Of a stretch of DNA of 64,000 bases, positions 34,012 through 45,300 are shown piece after piece. The DNA is taken from contig NZ_BAAAWU010000001.1 of assembly GCF_039535235.1 (NCBI RefSeq), forward strand, positions 4,898,001 through 4,962,000, written 5' to 3'. This DNA comes from Streptomyces roseoviridis. Its GTDB lineage: Bacteria > Actinomycetota > Actinomycetes > Streptomycetales > Streptomycetaceae. Each line of letters opens with the position of its first letter. The first letter of the stretch is position 1. The translations under genes were made by a program, and so were the position numbers. The notes below the pieces were generated by a model. That model made no database searches, was not told where the DNA came from, and saw nothing but the letters and a program-made list of their open reading frames with translations.

Positions 34012-36753
34012 ATGAAGCTGCGACCTCCCCGCCCGGGCCTCCCACGGTGGGCCGCCATCGGCGCCGCCCTCGCGTTGCTCGCGGGCGGCGCCGGCACCTG
34101 GACAGCCGTCGCCTCCGACGAACCCGCGCCCGTGCGGCGCGCCGACCGGATGCTCGACCTCGACGGGGTACGGATCGACACCTCGTACTTCACCGCGGGC
34201 GCCGGCGACCGCCGTCGCCCCGCCGTCCTCGTCGGCCACGGCTTCGGCGGCTCCAAGGACGACGTCCGCGCCCAGGCCGAGCAGCTCGCCCGCGACGGCT
34301 ACGCCGTGCTCACCTGGTCCGCCCGCGGCTTCGGCGCCTCCGGCGGGCAGATCGGCCTCAACGACCCGCAACGCGAGGTCAAGGACGTCCGCCGGCTCGT
34401 CGACTGGCTCGCCGGCCGCCCGGAGGTGCTCCTCGACAGGCCGGGCGACCCGCGCGTCGGCATCACGGGCGCCTCCTACGGCGGTGCGGTCTCGCTGCTC
34501 GCCGCCGGACACGACGCGCGCGTCGACGCCATCGCCCCGCAGATCACCTACTGGAACCTCGCCGACGCGCTCTTCCCGAACGGCGTCTTCAAGAAGCTGT
34601 GGGCGGGCATCTTCTTCTCGGCGGGCACGCAGGAGCCGGGGGCAGCGGCGGCTCGCCAGGGCGGCAGGGAGCCGGGCGGGGCAGCGGAGCGCGGCGGGGT
34701 CGCGGAGCCGGGCGGGGCAGCGGAGAGGACGATGCCCGCCCACGACGCCTGCGGTCGCTTCAGCCCCGAGGTGTGCGCGCTCTACCAGCGCGTCGCCGTG
34801 TCCGGCAAGCCCGATCCGGCCGCCCGCGCGCTCCTGGAGGCCCGCAGCCCCTCGGCCGTCGGCGCCCGCATCAAGGTGCCCGCGCTGATCGTCCAGGGAC
34901 AGGCCGACTCCCTCTTCACCCTCGACCAGGCCGACGCCATGGCGAGGACCATCGCCGCGGGCGGCGCGCCCGTCGCCGTCGACTGGACGTCCGGCGGCCA
35001 CGACGGCGGCGACCGCGAGACCGAGCGCGTCCAGGGCCGGATCACCGCCTGGTTCGACCGCCACCTGAGGCGGGACGCGTCCGCCGACACCGGACCCGCC
35101 TTCCGCGTCAGCCGTACCGGAGGCGTCGACTCCACCGACGGCCGGGCCACCCTGCGCGGTGCCACCGCCGAGCGCTACCCCGGTCTCGCCGCGGCGCCCG
35201 TCTCCGTCCCGCTCGCCGGACCGCCGCGTTCCTTCGCCAACCCGGCCGGCGCCAGCCCGCCCGCCCTGTCGGCCGTACCGGGCCTCGGCGGCGGCCTCTC
35301 CCAGCTGTCCTCGCTCGGCGTGGGCGGTCTCTCGCTCGACTTCCCCGGCCAGTTCGCCGCGTTCGACGCCCGGCCGCAGAGCGCGCCGATCCGCGTCACC
35401 GGCGCACCGACCGTCCGCGTCCGGGTCACCTCCACCGCCGCCGACGGCTCGGCCGTCCTCTTCGCCAAGGTGTACGACGTGGGGCCGGACGGCCGGCAGC
35501 AGGTACTGCCCGCCCAACTCGTCACCCCCCTCCGGGTCGAGGGCGCCGCGCGGGGCCGGGAGGTCACGCTGACCCTGCCCGCCGTCGACCACGAGGTGGC
35601 CGCCGGGCACCGGCTGCGCCTGGTCCTCGCCGCCACCGACCTCGGCTACGCCTCGCCGGCCACGCCCGCCACGTACACCGTCGCCGTCCGCGGCCCCCTC
35701 ACCGTGCCGACCGCGCCGGCCGTGACGACCCAGGCGGCGGGGCTGCCGTGGTGGGTGTGGGGCCTGCCGGCGGCGGGCGCGGTCGTCGCGGCGGGGCTGC
35801 TGCTCACCGCCCGGCGCCGGACGGCCGCCCCGGCCCCCGACCCCGCCCTCGCGGACGTCCCGCTCCAGATCACCGGCCTGACCAAGAAGTACAAGGGCGG
35901 TGACCGCTACAGCGTCCGCGACCTGTCCTTCCGCGTGGAACAGGGGCAGGTCCTCGGACTGCTCGGACCCAACGGCGCCGGCAAGACCACCACGCTGCGC
36001 ATGCTGATGGGCCTGATCACCCCCGACGAGGGCGAGATCAGGGTCTTTGGACAGGCGATCCGCCCGGGCGCGCCGGTGCTCTCCCGGGTCGGCGCCTTCG
36101 TCGAGGGCGCGGGCTTCCTGCCGCACCTGTCGGGACGGGAGAACCTGGAGCTGTACTGGAAGGCGACCGGCCGCCCGGCCGAGGACGCCCACCTCGACGA
36201 GGCACTGCGGATCGCCAACCTGGGCGGCGCCCTGGAGCGCGCCGTCCGCACCTACTCCCAGGGCATGCGGCAGCGGCTCGCCCTCGCCCAGGCCACGCTC
36301 GGCCTGCCGGACCTGCTGATCCTGGACGAGCCGACGAACGGCCTCGATCCGCCGCAGATCCGTGAGATGCGGGAGGTGATGATCCGTTACGCGGCCGGCG
36401 GCCGGACCGTCATCGTCTCCAGCCATCTGCTCGCCGAGGTCGAACAGTCCTGCACCCACCTCGTGGTGATGGACCGGGGCCGTCTGGTCCAGGCCGGCCC
36501 GGTCGCGGAGATCACCGGCTCCGGCGACACCCTGCTCGTCACCCTCGGCGGCCCGGTGCCTGACGCGGTGGTGGAGAAGCTCGGCGCGGTACGCGTGGAC
36601 GGCGGCCTGCTGGTCCGTCTCGACGCCGCCGGAGTGGCCGGGCCCACCGCCCTGATCGGCGAACTGGTCCGCCTCGACGTGCCGGTGACCGGGGTGGGCC
36701 CGCACCGCCGCCTGGAGGACGCGTTCCTGACCCTGATCGGAGAGACCGCATGA
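34012..36753 (+). CDS. Fusion of S15-type alpha/beta hydrolase with ABC-transporter ATPase
   Basis: The 913-residue protein has two parts. After an N-terminal membrane anchor (~12-32) comes an X-Pro-dipeptidyl-peptidase-like hydrolase: nucleophile in GASYGG (~155), Asp in QADSLF (~299), His in GGHDGG (~330), then a jelly-roll PepX_C-like domain (~400-565). A second membrane helix (PWWVWGLPAAGAVVAAGLLL, ~580) leads to a full ABC ATPase: GPNGAGKTT (~653), YSQGMRQRLALAQA, LLILDEPT, SSH. The topology puts the hydrolase outside and the ATPase inside. An Ala/Gly/Glu-rich insert (~210-240) interrupts the hydrolase. The permease follows with a four-base overlap, so export and hydrolysis are physically linked. 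Substrate unknown. Confidence 0.9.
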   Translation: MKLRPPRPGLPRWAAIGAALALLAGGAGTWTAVASDEPAPVRRADRMLDLDGVRIDTSYFTAGAGDRRRPAVLVGHGFGGSKDDVRAQAEQLARDGYAVLTWSARGFGASGGQIGLNDPQREVKDVRRLVDWLAGRPEVLLDRPGDPRVGITGASYGGAVSLLAAGHDARVDAIAPQITYWNLADALFPNGVFKKLWAGIFFSAGTQEPGAAAARQGGREPGGAAERGGVAEPGGAAERTMPAHDACGRFSPEVCALYQRVAVSGKPDPAARALLEARSPSAVGARIKVPALIVQGQADSLFTLDQADAMARTIAAGGAPVAVDWTSGGHDGGDRETERVQGRITAWFDRHLRRDASADTGPAFRVSRTGGVDSTDGRATLRGATAERYPGLAAAPVSVPLAGPPRSFANPAGASPPALSAVPGLGGGLSQLSSLGVGGLSLDFPGQFAAFDARPQSAPIRVTGAPTVRVRVTSTAADGSAVLFAKVYDVGPDGRQQVLPAQLVTPLRVEGAARGREVTLTLPAVDHEVAAGHRLRLVLAATDLGYASPATPATYTVAVRGPLTVPTAPAVTTQAAGLPWWVWGLPAAGAVVAAGLLLTARRRTAAPAPDPALADVPLQITGLTKKYKGGDRYSVRDLSFRVEQGQVLGLLGPNGAGKTTTLRMLMGLITPDEGEIRVFGQAIRPGAPVLSRVGAFVEGAGFLPHLSGRENLELYWKATGRPAEDAHLDEALRIANLGGALERAVRTYSQGMRQRLALAQATLGLPDLLILDEPTNGLDPPQIREMREVMIRYAAGGRTVIVSSHLLAEVEQSCTHLVVMDRGRLVQAGPVAEITGSGDTLLVTLGGPVPDAVVEKLGAVRVDGGLLVRLDAAGVAGPTALIGELVRLDVPVTGVGPHRRLEDAFLTLIGETA

Positions 36754-37610
36754 CCGCCGCCGCCACCGCAGCCGCTCCCGGATACGCGCCAGGGCGCACC
36801 CTGCCGCTGCGGGTGGAGGCCGTACGCCAGCTGAAGCGCCGCCGGACGCTGGTGATGGGCCTGATCCTGGCCGCGCTGCCCTTCGTCCTGATCGTCGCCT
36901 TCGCCATCGGCGGCTCCCCGGACGGAGCGCGCAACGGCCGGATCACCCTCATGGACACGGCGACCGCCTCCGGAGCCAATTTCGCCGCGACCTGCCTCTT
37001 CGTCTCGGCGGGCTTCCTCCTGGTCATCCCGGTGGCCCTGTTCTGCGGGGACACGGTCGCCTCGGAGGCCGGCTGGTCGTCCCTGCGCTACCTGCTCGCC
37101 TCACCCGTCCCCCGCGCCAGACTCCTGTGGTCCAAGCTCGCGGTGGCCCTCGCCTTCAGCGCCGCCGCCATGCTGCTGCTCCCGCTGGTCGCCCTGGCCG
37201 CCGGCACGGTCGCCTACGGCTGGGGCCCCCTGCAACTCCCCACCGGGGGCTCCCTCCCGGCTGCGGAGGCCCTGCCCCGCCTGGCCCTGGTGGTCGCCTT
37301 CGTCTTCGTCTCCCAACTCGTCACGGCGGGCCTCGCCTTCTGGCTCTCCACCCGCACCGACGCTCCCCTCGGCGCGGTCGGCGGCGCCGTCGGCCTCACC
37401 ATCATCGGCAACGTCCTGGACGCGGTCACCGCCCTCGGCGACTGGCGCGCCTTCCTCCCGGCCCACTGGCAGTTCGCCTGGGCGGACGCCCTCCAGCCCC
37501 ACCTGGAATGGTCGGGCATGGCCAAGGGCACGGCGATCTCGGTGACCTACGCCCTGGTGCTGTTCGCGCTGGCGTTCCGGGGCTTCGCGCGGAAGGACAT
37601 CGTGTCCTGA
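36750..37610 (+). CDS. ABC-2 type transporter permease
   Basis: The 286-residue protein has six hydrophobic segments and the arrangement of ABC-2 permeases (GDTVASEAGWSSLRYLLASPVPR between helices 2 and 3 is characteristic). The ATG overlaps the stop of the fused hydrolase-ATPase (ATGA), making it the membrane partner of that protein. The family exports lipids, peptides or drugs; the substrate is not visible. Confidence 0.9.
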   Translation: MTAAATAAAPGYAPGRTLPLRVEAVRQLKRRRTLVMGLILAALPFVLIVAFAIGGSPDGARNGRITLMDTATASGANFAATCLFVSAGFLLVIPVALFCGDTVASEAGWSSLRYLLASPVPRARLLWSKLAVALAFSAAAMLLLPLVALAAGTVAYGWGPLQLPTGGSLPAAEALPRLALVVAFVFVSQLVTAGLAFWLSTRTDAPLGAVGGAVGLTIIGNVLDAVTALGDWRAFLPAHWQFAWADALQPHLEWSGMAKGTAISVTYALVLFALAFRGFARKDIVS

Positions 37611-37917
37611 TCTCCAACGACTTGACGAAGTCGTACAAGAATCGAACACGTGATGTTCACATGCCATTTCCCTTGATCGGCACCCCACTTTGTCTCTAGG
37701 TCGACTTTTTCGGGCTTCTGAGCTGGCATTCTGCGTCCGGTTGTGTGCGCGATGTGAGGAGGAGGGGAGGTGAGCGGCCGCCGCCTTGTATGTCACCAAT
37801 CGAAAGAGATCTGCCGGTTCGATTCAAAAGATCACCCCACCGCTCCTCCGGCAGCCTGGGTAGCGTCCTCGTCGCGTGCACGAACCGTGTGCACGTTCAA
37901 CGAGGCTGGGGGGCCTT
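37611..37917. other. Intergenic region without recognised genes
   Basis: This 307-bp stretch is lower in GC than its surroundings. It contains GTGATGTTCAC (weak palindrome near 37652) and a purine-rich GAGGAGGAGGGGAGG at about 37755, which looks like a ribosome-binding site without a convincing gene after it. I see no clear promoter or RNA structure. It probably holds the promoter of the LamG gene. Confidence 0.4.
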
Positions 37918-40900
37918 ATGGGGTGGGGAAGACGTCGCCGCAGAGCGACATACGGGGCCGTCATCACGACGCTGACGGCTGTCATCGCGGGCGGCACTGC
38001 AGTCTTGCCGGCCACCGCGCAGGAGGTCGTCGCCGCACAACAGGCGGACGCCGTCCTGCGGGCGGGCGCCGTCGCCGCCGCGGCGCAGAGCGGCGAGGCA
38101 CCCAGCGAGGAGCTCGCCAAGGCCGCCGCCAAGAAGAGCGGTCACGCCGTCGAGGTCACCAGCCTCCGTGATGAGCGGCGTGACGTTTTCGCGAACGCCG
38201 ACGGGTCGTTCAGCGCGCGCGAGTACACCCAGCCTGTGCGCACGCGGCGAGGTGAGGGCTGGGTGCCCGTCGACGCCACCCTCGTCGACAACGGCGACGG
38301 CACCTGGTCTCCGAAAGCCGCGACCGTAGACCTGGAGTTCTCCGGCGGCGGCAACGGACCGTTCGCCCGGATGAGCCGGATCGGCCGAGAGTACGCCCTC
38401 ACCTGGCCCGGCGGTGCGCTGCCGACGCCGAAGGTCGAGGCCGACACCGCGACCTACGCGGAGGTGCTGCCCGGCGTCGACCTCGTGGTCCGCGCGGGTA
38501 TAGAGGGCTTCTCACACTACTTCGTCGTCAAGACGGCCGAGGCCGCCGCCAATCCGGAGTTGGACACCCTGGAACTCGGCCTCTCGACGAAGGGGCTGAC
38601 CGTCAAGGAGACGCCGGGTGGCGCTGTCCAGGCCGTCGACTCCGCCGTCGGCGGCACCGTCTTCGAGTCGGGCAGCGCGTCCATGTGGGACTCGGCCGCC
38701 CCCGTCGCGCCGGCCCGTGCCGCGGCCGCGCAGGACACCGGACCGAGCGCCGTACACCCGAGGCCCGCCCTCGACGCGGCCGACGGCGGCCGCAAGGCCA
38801 GGGTGGGCATCGACGTCGCCAAGGGCAAGCTGACCCTGAGGCCCGACCTGAAACTGCTGCGCGGCAAGAACACCGGTTATCCGGTCGTCATCGACCCGAC
38901 CCCACGCACCACCGGCACCACCGCCTGGACGGGCGTGATGTCGGGCATGCCGAACGAGCAGGACTGGAAGTACTCCGGCGACGCGGGCGTGGGCCTCTGC
39001 CCCGTCGACCAGACACCTGCCTCGTGCTCGGGGATCGGTGTGCGCCGGCTGCTGTTCAGCTTCCCCATGGGCTTCTACAAGGGCAAGCAGATCCTCAGCA
39101 GCACCTTCTCCGCCCGCGTGGCGAAGGTCTACTGGAACGACTTCCGGGCCGAGCCGATCGACCTGTACCGGGTCGGCGGCGCCAACTACACGGTCACGGA
39201 GTCCAGCAACTACTCCAACACCTCCGACGACTGGACCAACCAGCTGCTGAGGGTCAACCAGAAGATCGTGCCGACCACCTGCGGCAGCCAGGCGAACCTC
39301 CACTTCAGCAACGGCGCGGTCCTCACCGACGTCCGCGCGGCGGCCGCCGGGGGCTGGAACACGATGTCCTTCGGCCTGCGCGCCGGTGACGAGACAGCGT
39401 ACGCGGGATGGAAGCGCATCTGCGGCAACGCCTACCTGTCGATCACCTACAACACGCCGCCGCTTCAGGTCGCCAACGCCACCATGAGCTCGAACCGGGG
39501 GGCAGGTGCGTCACCGACCCGGCTCAGGCGCCTTACGTGGACGGCCTGCCGCAGTTGCGCGCCGAGGCCAGGGACCCCGATCACACGGCGACGTCCAGCG
39601 ACCCGGTGAAGATGCAGTACCAGGTCTTCTACCGCGACGCGGCCAACGTCGAGAAGAGCTACTTCGCGGAGACCGGCTACAAGGCACCGAACGCGGGCAC
39701 GCACTTCACCCACCAGGTCACCGCGCCGCCGGCGCCCACGGGTCCGGCCATGTACTACCCGACGACGAAGATGGTCTACCAGCGCTCCACGCCGACCGCG
39801 GGTCCCAACACCGCGCAGATCCCGTTTGACGCCACGGGCAGGAAGGTCCTCGTCGGCGACTGGAACGGCGACGGACTCGACACCCTGGGTACCTACGACC
39901 CGGCAACGCGGACCTTCGCCCTGCGGGACAACAATGCGGGTCCGGACAACATCGACTTCGCCTTCGGAAGCGCGGGCGACCTCCCGGTCGTGGGCGACTG
40001 GAACGGCGACGGCGTCGACACCGTCGGCGTCTGGCGCCCAAGCAGCCACATGTTCTACCTGAACAACGAGCACACCAACAGCGTCGCGGACGTCTCCTTC
40101 GTGTACGGCGCCGACGGCATGACCCCGCTGGTGGGTGACTGGAACGGCGACGGCCTCGACACGGTCGGTATGTACTACGGAGCGATCAGCCGTTTCTACA
40201 TCCGCAATTTCAACAGCGCCGGTGGTAACAGCTACGAGATCCACTACGGCAGCGTCGGCGACCAGCCGGTCGTGGGTGACTGGAACGGCGACGGCACGGA
40301 CAGCACGGGTGTCTGGCGGCCGTCCAGCCACATCTACTACCTGAACAACGAGCATGCCAACAACGTCGCGGACGTCTCCTTCGTGTATGGCGCCGACGGC
40401 ATGACCGCGCTGGCCGGCAAGTGGGTGTCCGGTATCCCAGAGAACACCACGATCTCCTGGCAGGCCCGCGCCTTCGACGGCGATGCCTGGGGGCCCTGGA
40501 GCTCCGCCAACGGTGCCGGCCGCTGTGTCGTACGGCGCGACTCAACCATCCCGGCCAGGCCGATCGTCACGGGCACGCCGTACAAGGACGACAACCAGTG
40601 GCGCGACGGCATCGGCGGCATGGGAGTGTTCAGGATCACTCCCGCCGACAAGGACGTGGCCAGCTTCCGCTACAGCTTTGACGACGCCCCGCCCACGACG
40701 CGCGTCGCCCTCAGCGGCCTGATGCTGACGTGGACCCCGACCTGGGCAGGACGCCACACCCTGTGGGTCGAATCCGTCGACGGTGCCGGGCACACGAGCG
40801 CGCGAACGACGTACAGCTTCCTGGTCGCGAGCGGGCGGATCGCCCAGTGGAGCCTCGCCGACCCCGAAGGCAGCACGGAGGCTCTCGACGAGGTGGGCAG

Positions 40901-42227
40901 CTCCCCTGCCCACCCCGGTACGGGCGTGACCTTCCAGGTGGCCGGCAGGGGCGGCAAGTCCGACCCGGTGGCGCGCTTCGACGGTACGTCCCTCGCCTAC
41001 CTCACCACTGCCGACGAGCAGGCTCCGGCGGAGGACGCCTCCGTCGTCGACACGACGCTGGGCTTCTCGGTGAGTGCCTGGGTCAAGCCGGCGGCCCTCG
41101 ACCGTGACATGACGGTTCTCAGCCAGGACGGCACCGACCAGGCCGGCTTCGTGCTCGGCTACGACGCCGCCACGAAGTCCTGGGCCTTCTCCGCGCCCGA
41201 CGCGGACGGCACGGCAAACACCCGCTACGCGGCCCGGGTCGACGCCGGCGCCGCCGCGGTCGACGAGTGGGTCCATCTGACGGGTGTGTTGGACACCAAG
41301 TACACCGCCGTGCCGCAGCTCCGGTTGTACGTGGACGACGGTGACCCGGCGACTCCGACGGCCACCGCGACGGCCGAGCGGAGCACCTCATGGGCGGCGA
41401 CGGGTGCCTTCCAGATCGGCCGGGCGAAGATTGACGGTACCTACGGTGCCCCCTTCGCGGGTGACATGTCCCAGGTGCGGGTCTACAACCGACCCGTGAC
41501 CACCGGTGAGATCGCCGAATTCCAGACGGTCCGGCCGGCACGCAAGGCGTATTGGGACTTCGAGACCGACGCCGTGGACGGCAAGGTGCCGAACATCGAA
41601 AGCACGGGCGCCCCGTTGGCTCTGTACGACGAGGCGAAGGTCTACCGCAGGCTTGCTCATCGCGACCCGGTGGCTCTCTCCGGCAACGGCCACGTGGTTC
41701 TTGACGGCGTCAACGACCACGCGTACACCAGCGCGCCGGTCGTGGGCGGCGACAAGAGCTTCACGGTGGCGGCTCGTGTGCGGTTGACGAACGTCGACTC
41801 CACCACGACCCAGACGATCCTGTCCCTCCCGGGGCAGAACACCGACCGGCTCGCGGTCCGCTACGACGGTGCGACCAAGCGCTTCAAGCTCACACTGACC
41901 GCCGGAGACAGCGCCACGGCCAAGACAACGGAGCTGGCGAACGCTGACGCCCTGCCCTCCGCGACGGGCAGCGGCAACCACCTGGCGGTCGTCTACGACG
42001 CGGTGACGCGGAACCTGCGGCTCTACGTGGACGGCGGTGAGCCGGTTCAGGTCACCGTTGAGGACCCGGCCGGGTGGGCCTCCCCCGGCGGGCTCCAGGT
42101 GGGTCGCTCGGTGAAGGCCGGCCAGTACCTGTCCGGCGCCGTGGACGAGGTGCGGGCCTACGCCGGTGGGCTGTCTCCGACCGTGATCTCGATGCTGAAC
42201 AACGTGACGCCCGAACCGAATCTCTAG
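37918..42227 (+). pseudogene. Large secreted LamG/FG-GAP-repeat protein, frameshifted as sequenced
   Basis: Read through one frameshift, this encodes about 1,436 residues. Order: Sec signal peptide (~10-42); a conserved N-terminal region (PVDATLVDNGDGTWSP, VVIDPTPRTTGTTAWTG) that may be DNRLRE-like; a four-copy repeat module; an Ig-like stretch (NTTISWQARAFDG); and two LamG jelly rolls (~1020-1180, ~1260-1400). The frame breaks at AACCGGGGGGC (39493-39503): the upstream frame ends at 39609 in low-quality sequence, while the frame one base back continues PGGRCVTDPAQAPYVDGLPQ as family members do. One missing base explains it. Surface or extracellular carbohydrate/protein binding is likely, in partnership with the RHS gene. 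Confidence 0.8.
39855..40430 (+). repeat. Four 46-47-residue GDWNGDG repeats inside the LamG gene
   Basis: GDWNGDG begins four units at about 39855, 39993, 40134 and 40275. Units are 46-47 residues and end (A/V)FxYGxxGxxPLV, as in FG-GAP/VCBS-like propeller repeats with an Asp-rich Ca-binding loop. Units 2 and 4 are far more alike (38 of 47 identical) than neighbours, so a two-unit block was duplicated. Confidence 0.82.
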
Positions 42228-42239
42228 TTCGGTCGGCCT

Positions 42240-42272
42240 GGCCGGGCGGCTCTCCTCGGAGATCGCCCGGCC
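42240..42272 (+). terminator. Hairpin terminator between the LamG and RHS genes
   Basis: GGCCGGGCG (42240-42248) pairs with CGCCCGGCC (42264-42272), starting 12 bases after the LamG stop; a pyrimidine/T-rich stretch (CTTTTTCCTTCTTCC) follows at 42294. Confidence 0.65.
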
Positions 42273-42335
42273 GGTTCGGCGTTCGGCGCCACCACTTTTT
42301 CCTTCTTCCTTCCGACCTCTCATCGGAGTCTCGTC

Positions 42336-45300
42336 ATGCCCCAAAGCGGTCGACCGCTGGGCGCGCGCATGCCAAGAAGCGCGTTGTCCGGCATGGTCCT
42401 CGTCCTGACGCTGGCCCTCTCGGGCGGCGTCGCCCAAGCAGTCACACCTCAGGCGGAGGCTGCCGGCCTCCCGGGGTTCTCCAGGAACCCTGACCCCGTA
42501 AAGGGCAAGCACGCCGGGAAGGCCAAGCCCCTGCCCGCGGACGCCGCCAGGAAGGCCGCGGTCAAGACCTTGGGCGAGGTCTCCTGGCCTGCTCGAGCCA
42601 GTGCCGAAGTCACGTTGTCCGCCGCCTCCGGCTGGGCGAAGGCAGCCGACGGCCGTACGGTGAAGGCCCCCGCCCAGCAGGCGGCCAAGACCCGCATCGG
42701 CGGACTGCCCGTCACCGTCGCACCCACGACTACGAAGAACCGCGCGGCCGCGGGGCAGCACACACCGCCGGCCACCGCTCCCGCCAAGGTGAGGATCACC
42801 TCCCTCGGCCGGGACAAGGCGGCCCCCTGGGGCGGAGCCGCCCTTCTCACCGTCGCGCGCGCCGACGCCGGAACCAGCGCCGCACCGGTGCGGTTGTCCC
42901 TCGATTACTCCGCCTTCGCCGACGGTGCCGGCGGCGCCTACGGGTCCCGGCTCACCCTGGTCCAGCTGCCCGCCTGCGTCCTGACGGCGGCACCCGGCAG
43001 CAAGGACTGTACGGCCGCCCCGAAGACCCTCGCCGCCGTCAACGACACCCAAACCCGCACGGTCAGCGCCGATGTCACCGCCACCTCGGCGAACGCCCCC
43101 ACGACCGTCGTGTACGCGCTGACGCCCACGGCCTCCTCCGCGAAGGGCAACTTCAAGGCCACGCAGCTCGCACCCTCCGCCAGCTGGTCGGTCAACAACT
43201 CCTCGGGCGGCTTCTCCTGGTCGTATCCGCTGCGCACCGTGCCGACCCCCGGCGACATCGCGCCCAACATCGAGCTCGGCTACTCGTCCCAGTCCGCCGA
43301 CGGCCGCACCGCCGCCACCAACAACCAGGGATCCTGGATCGGCGAAGGATTCGGCTACGAGCCGGACTACATCGAGCGCTCCTACAAACCCTGCTCCGAC
43401 GACGGCCACACCGGATCCGGCGAGCAGTGCTGGGCGTACGACAACGCCACCGTCATGCTCAACGGCCAGTCGTCCACGCTCGTCAAGAGCGACAAGGACG
43501 GCAGCTGGTACTTCGCCAACGACAACGGCGCCAAGATCCAGAAGCTGAACGGTTCGACCTACGCCACCGGCAACGGTGACAACGACGGCGAGTACTGGAA
43601 GATCACCACGACGGACGGTACGGAGTACTACTTCGGCCTGAACCGGCTCCCCGGCTGGACGACGGGCAAGGAGGAGACCCAGTCCACCTGGACGGCACCC
43701 GTCTTCGGTGACGACTCGGGCGAGCCCTGCTACAACGCCACCTTCGCGAGCGCCCACTGCAAGCAGGCTTGGCGATGGAACCTCGACTACGTCAAGGACC
43801 GGCACGGCGACGTCAGGTCGTACTTCTACACGCCGGAGACCAACCACTACGCCCTGAACGGCAAGACGGACGTCAACGGCACCGCGTACCACCGCGCCGG
43901 CTTCGTCAAGCGCATCGACTACGGTCAGCGCGACAACGCCGTCTACTCCACCAAGGCTCCGGCGCGCGTCGTCTTCACCACCGTCGAGCGCTGCCTTCCG
44001 GACGCGACGTTCGACTGCGCCCCGGCCAAGTTCACGACGGCCAACGCGGCACGATGGCTCGATACCCCGGTCGACCGGCACTGCGCCGCCAACACCAAGT
44101 GCACCCTGGCACAGAGCACCCAAACCTTCTGGACGACCAAGCGGCTCACCGGAATCACCACGCAGATGAGTACCAGCGCGGTCGCCGGTGAGTACGACGA
44201 CATCGACTCCTGGAAGTTCACCCACCTCTTCACGGACAACGGTGACGCCACCAAGTCCCTCTGGCTGTCCCAGATCGACCACGAGGGCCGGGCCGGCAGC
44301 GGCACCGCCCCGCTGCCGTCCGTGACGTTCGGTGGCGAGCCCAAGATGAACCGGGTCGACAGCGACACCGACAACACCGACCCGTTCTACCGCTTCCGCC
44401 TCACCACCGTGACCAGCGAGACCGGCGCGCAGCTAGACATCACCTACGCGCCCCGCGAGTGCACGCCGACCACGCTGCCGCAGCCCGGGTCCTCGACCAA
44501 GCGCTGCTACCCGGTCATCTGGACCCCGCCGGGCGCGGCCGACGCCAAGACGGACTGGTTCCACAAGTACGTCGTCGAGCAGATCACCGACACCGACCGC
44601 ACGGGCGGCAGCGACGACCTCGTCACCCGCTACGCCTACGCGGGCCCCGCCGGCTGGCGGTACGCCGAGCCCAACGGCATCACCGACCCGAAATACCTGA
44701 CCTGGAGCCAGTGGCAGGGCTACGGAAAGGTCACCGTCACCGGTGGCAACGGCCAGACCATGAGGTCCCGCACCGACTACACCTATCTCCAGGGCCTCGA
44801 CGGCGACAAGCTCCCCGGGACCACCACGAGCACCCGTGTCGAAAAGGTGAAGGACTCCACCGGCGTCGAGTACACCGGCAGCAAGGAGTTCACCGGCGTC
44901 GAGATCGAGGAGCAGGCCTACGACCTGGCCGTCGGCGGCAAGGCGGTCTCCAAGACGATCACCGAGCCGTGGAAGACGGAGACCGCGACCCAGACGAAGA
45001 CCTGGGCCACGACCAAGGCCACCGTCGTCGCTCCGGGCGCGACCCGCGTCTACCACCTGCAGTCCGACAACACCTGGACCCAGACCAAGTCCGTACCGAC
45101 CTACGACACCACCGTCCCCGGCACCCGCCTGAAGCACACCGACGACTTCGGCGACGTCACGACCACCGATGACGACAAGTGCGTCCGGCCCTCGTACGCC
45201 GACGTCCCGGCCCAGCACGTCTATGACCAGGTCTCCCGCAAGGAGACCGTCACCGTCCACTGCGGCGTCACCCCGGACCGCAGGACGCAGGTCGTCAGTG

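Noticed and set aside
31651..36705. Minus-strand open frame of 1,684 codons opposite the hydrolase-ABC fusion
   Set aside because: It spans several genes of clear identity on both strands; its product is Gly/Arg/Asp-rich without any domain. High GC keeps antisense frames open.
37755..37850. GGTTCGATTC near 37818 considered as a tRNA T-arm
   Set aside because: No acceptor stem, D-arm or anticodon arm can be built around it.
41388..44282. Minus-strand frame of 964 codons opposite LamG and RHS
   Set aside because: Codon pattern and recognisable domains are on the plus strand; the antisense product has no motif.
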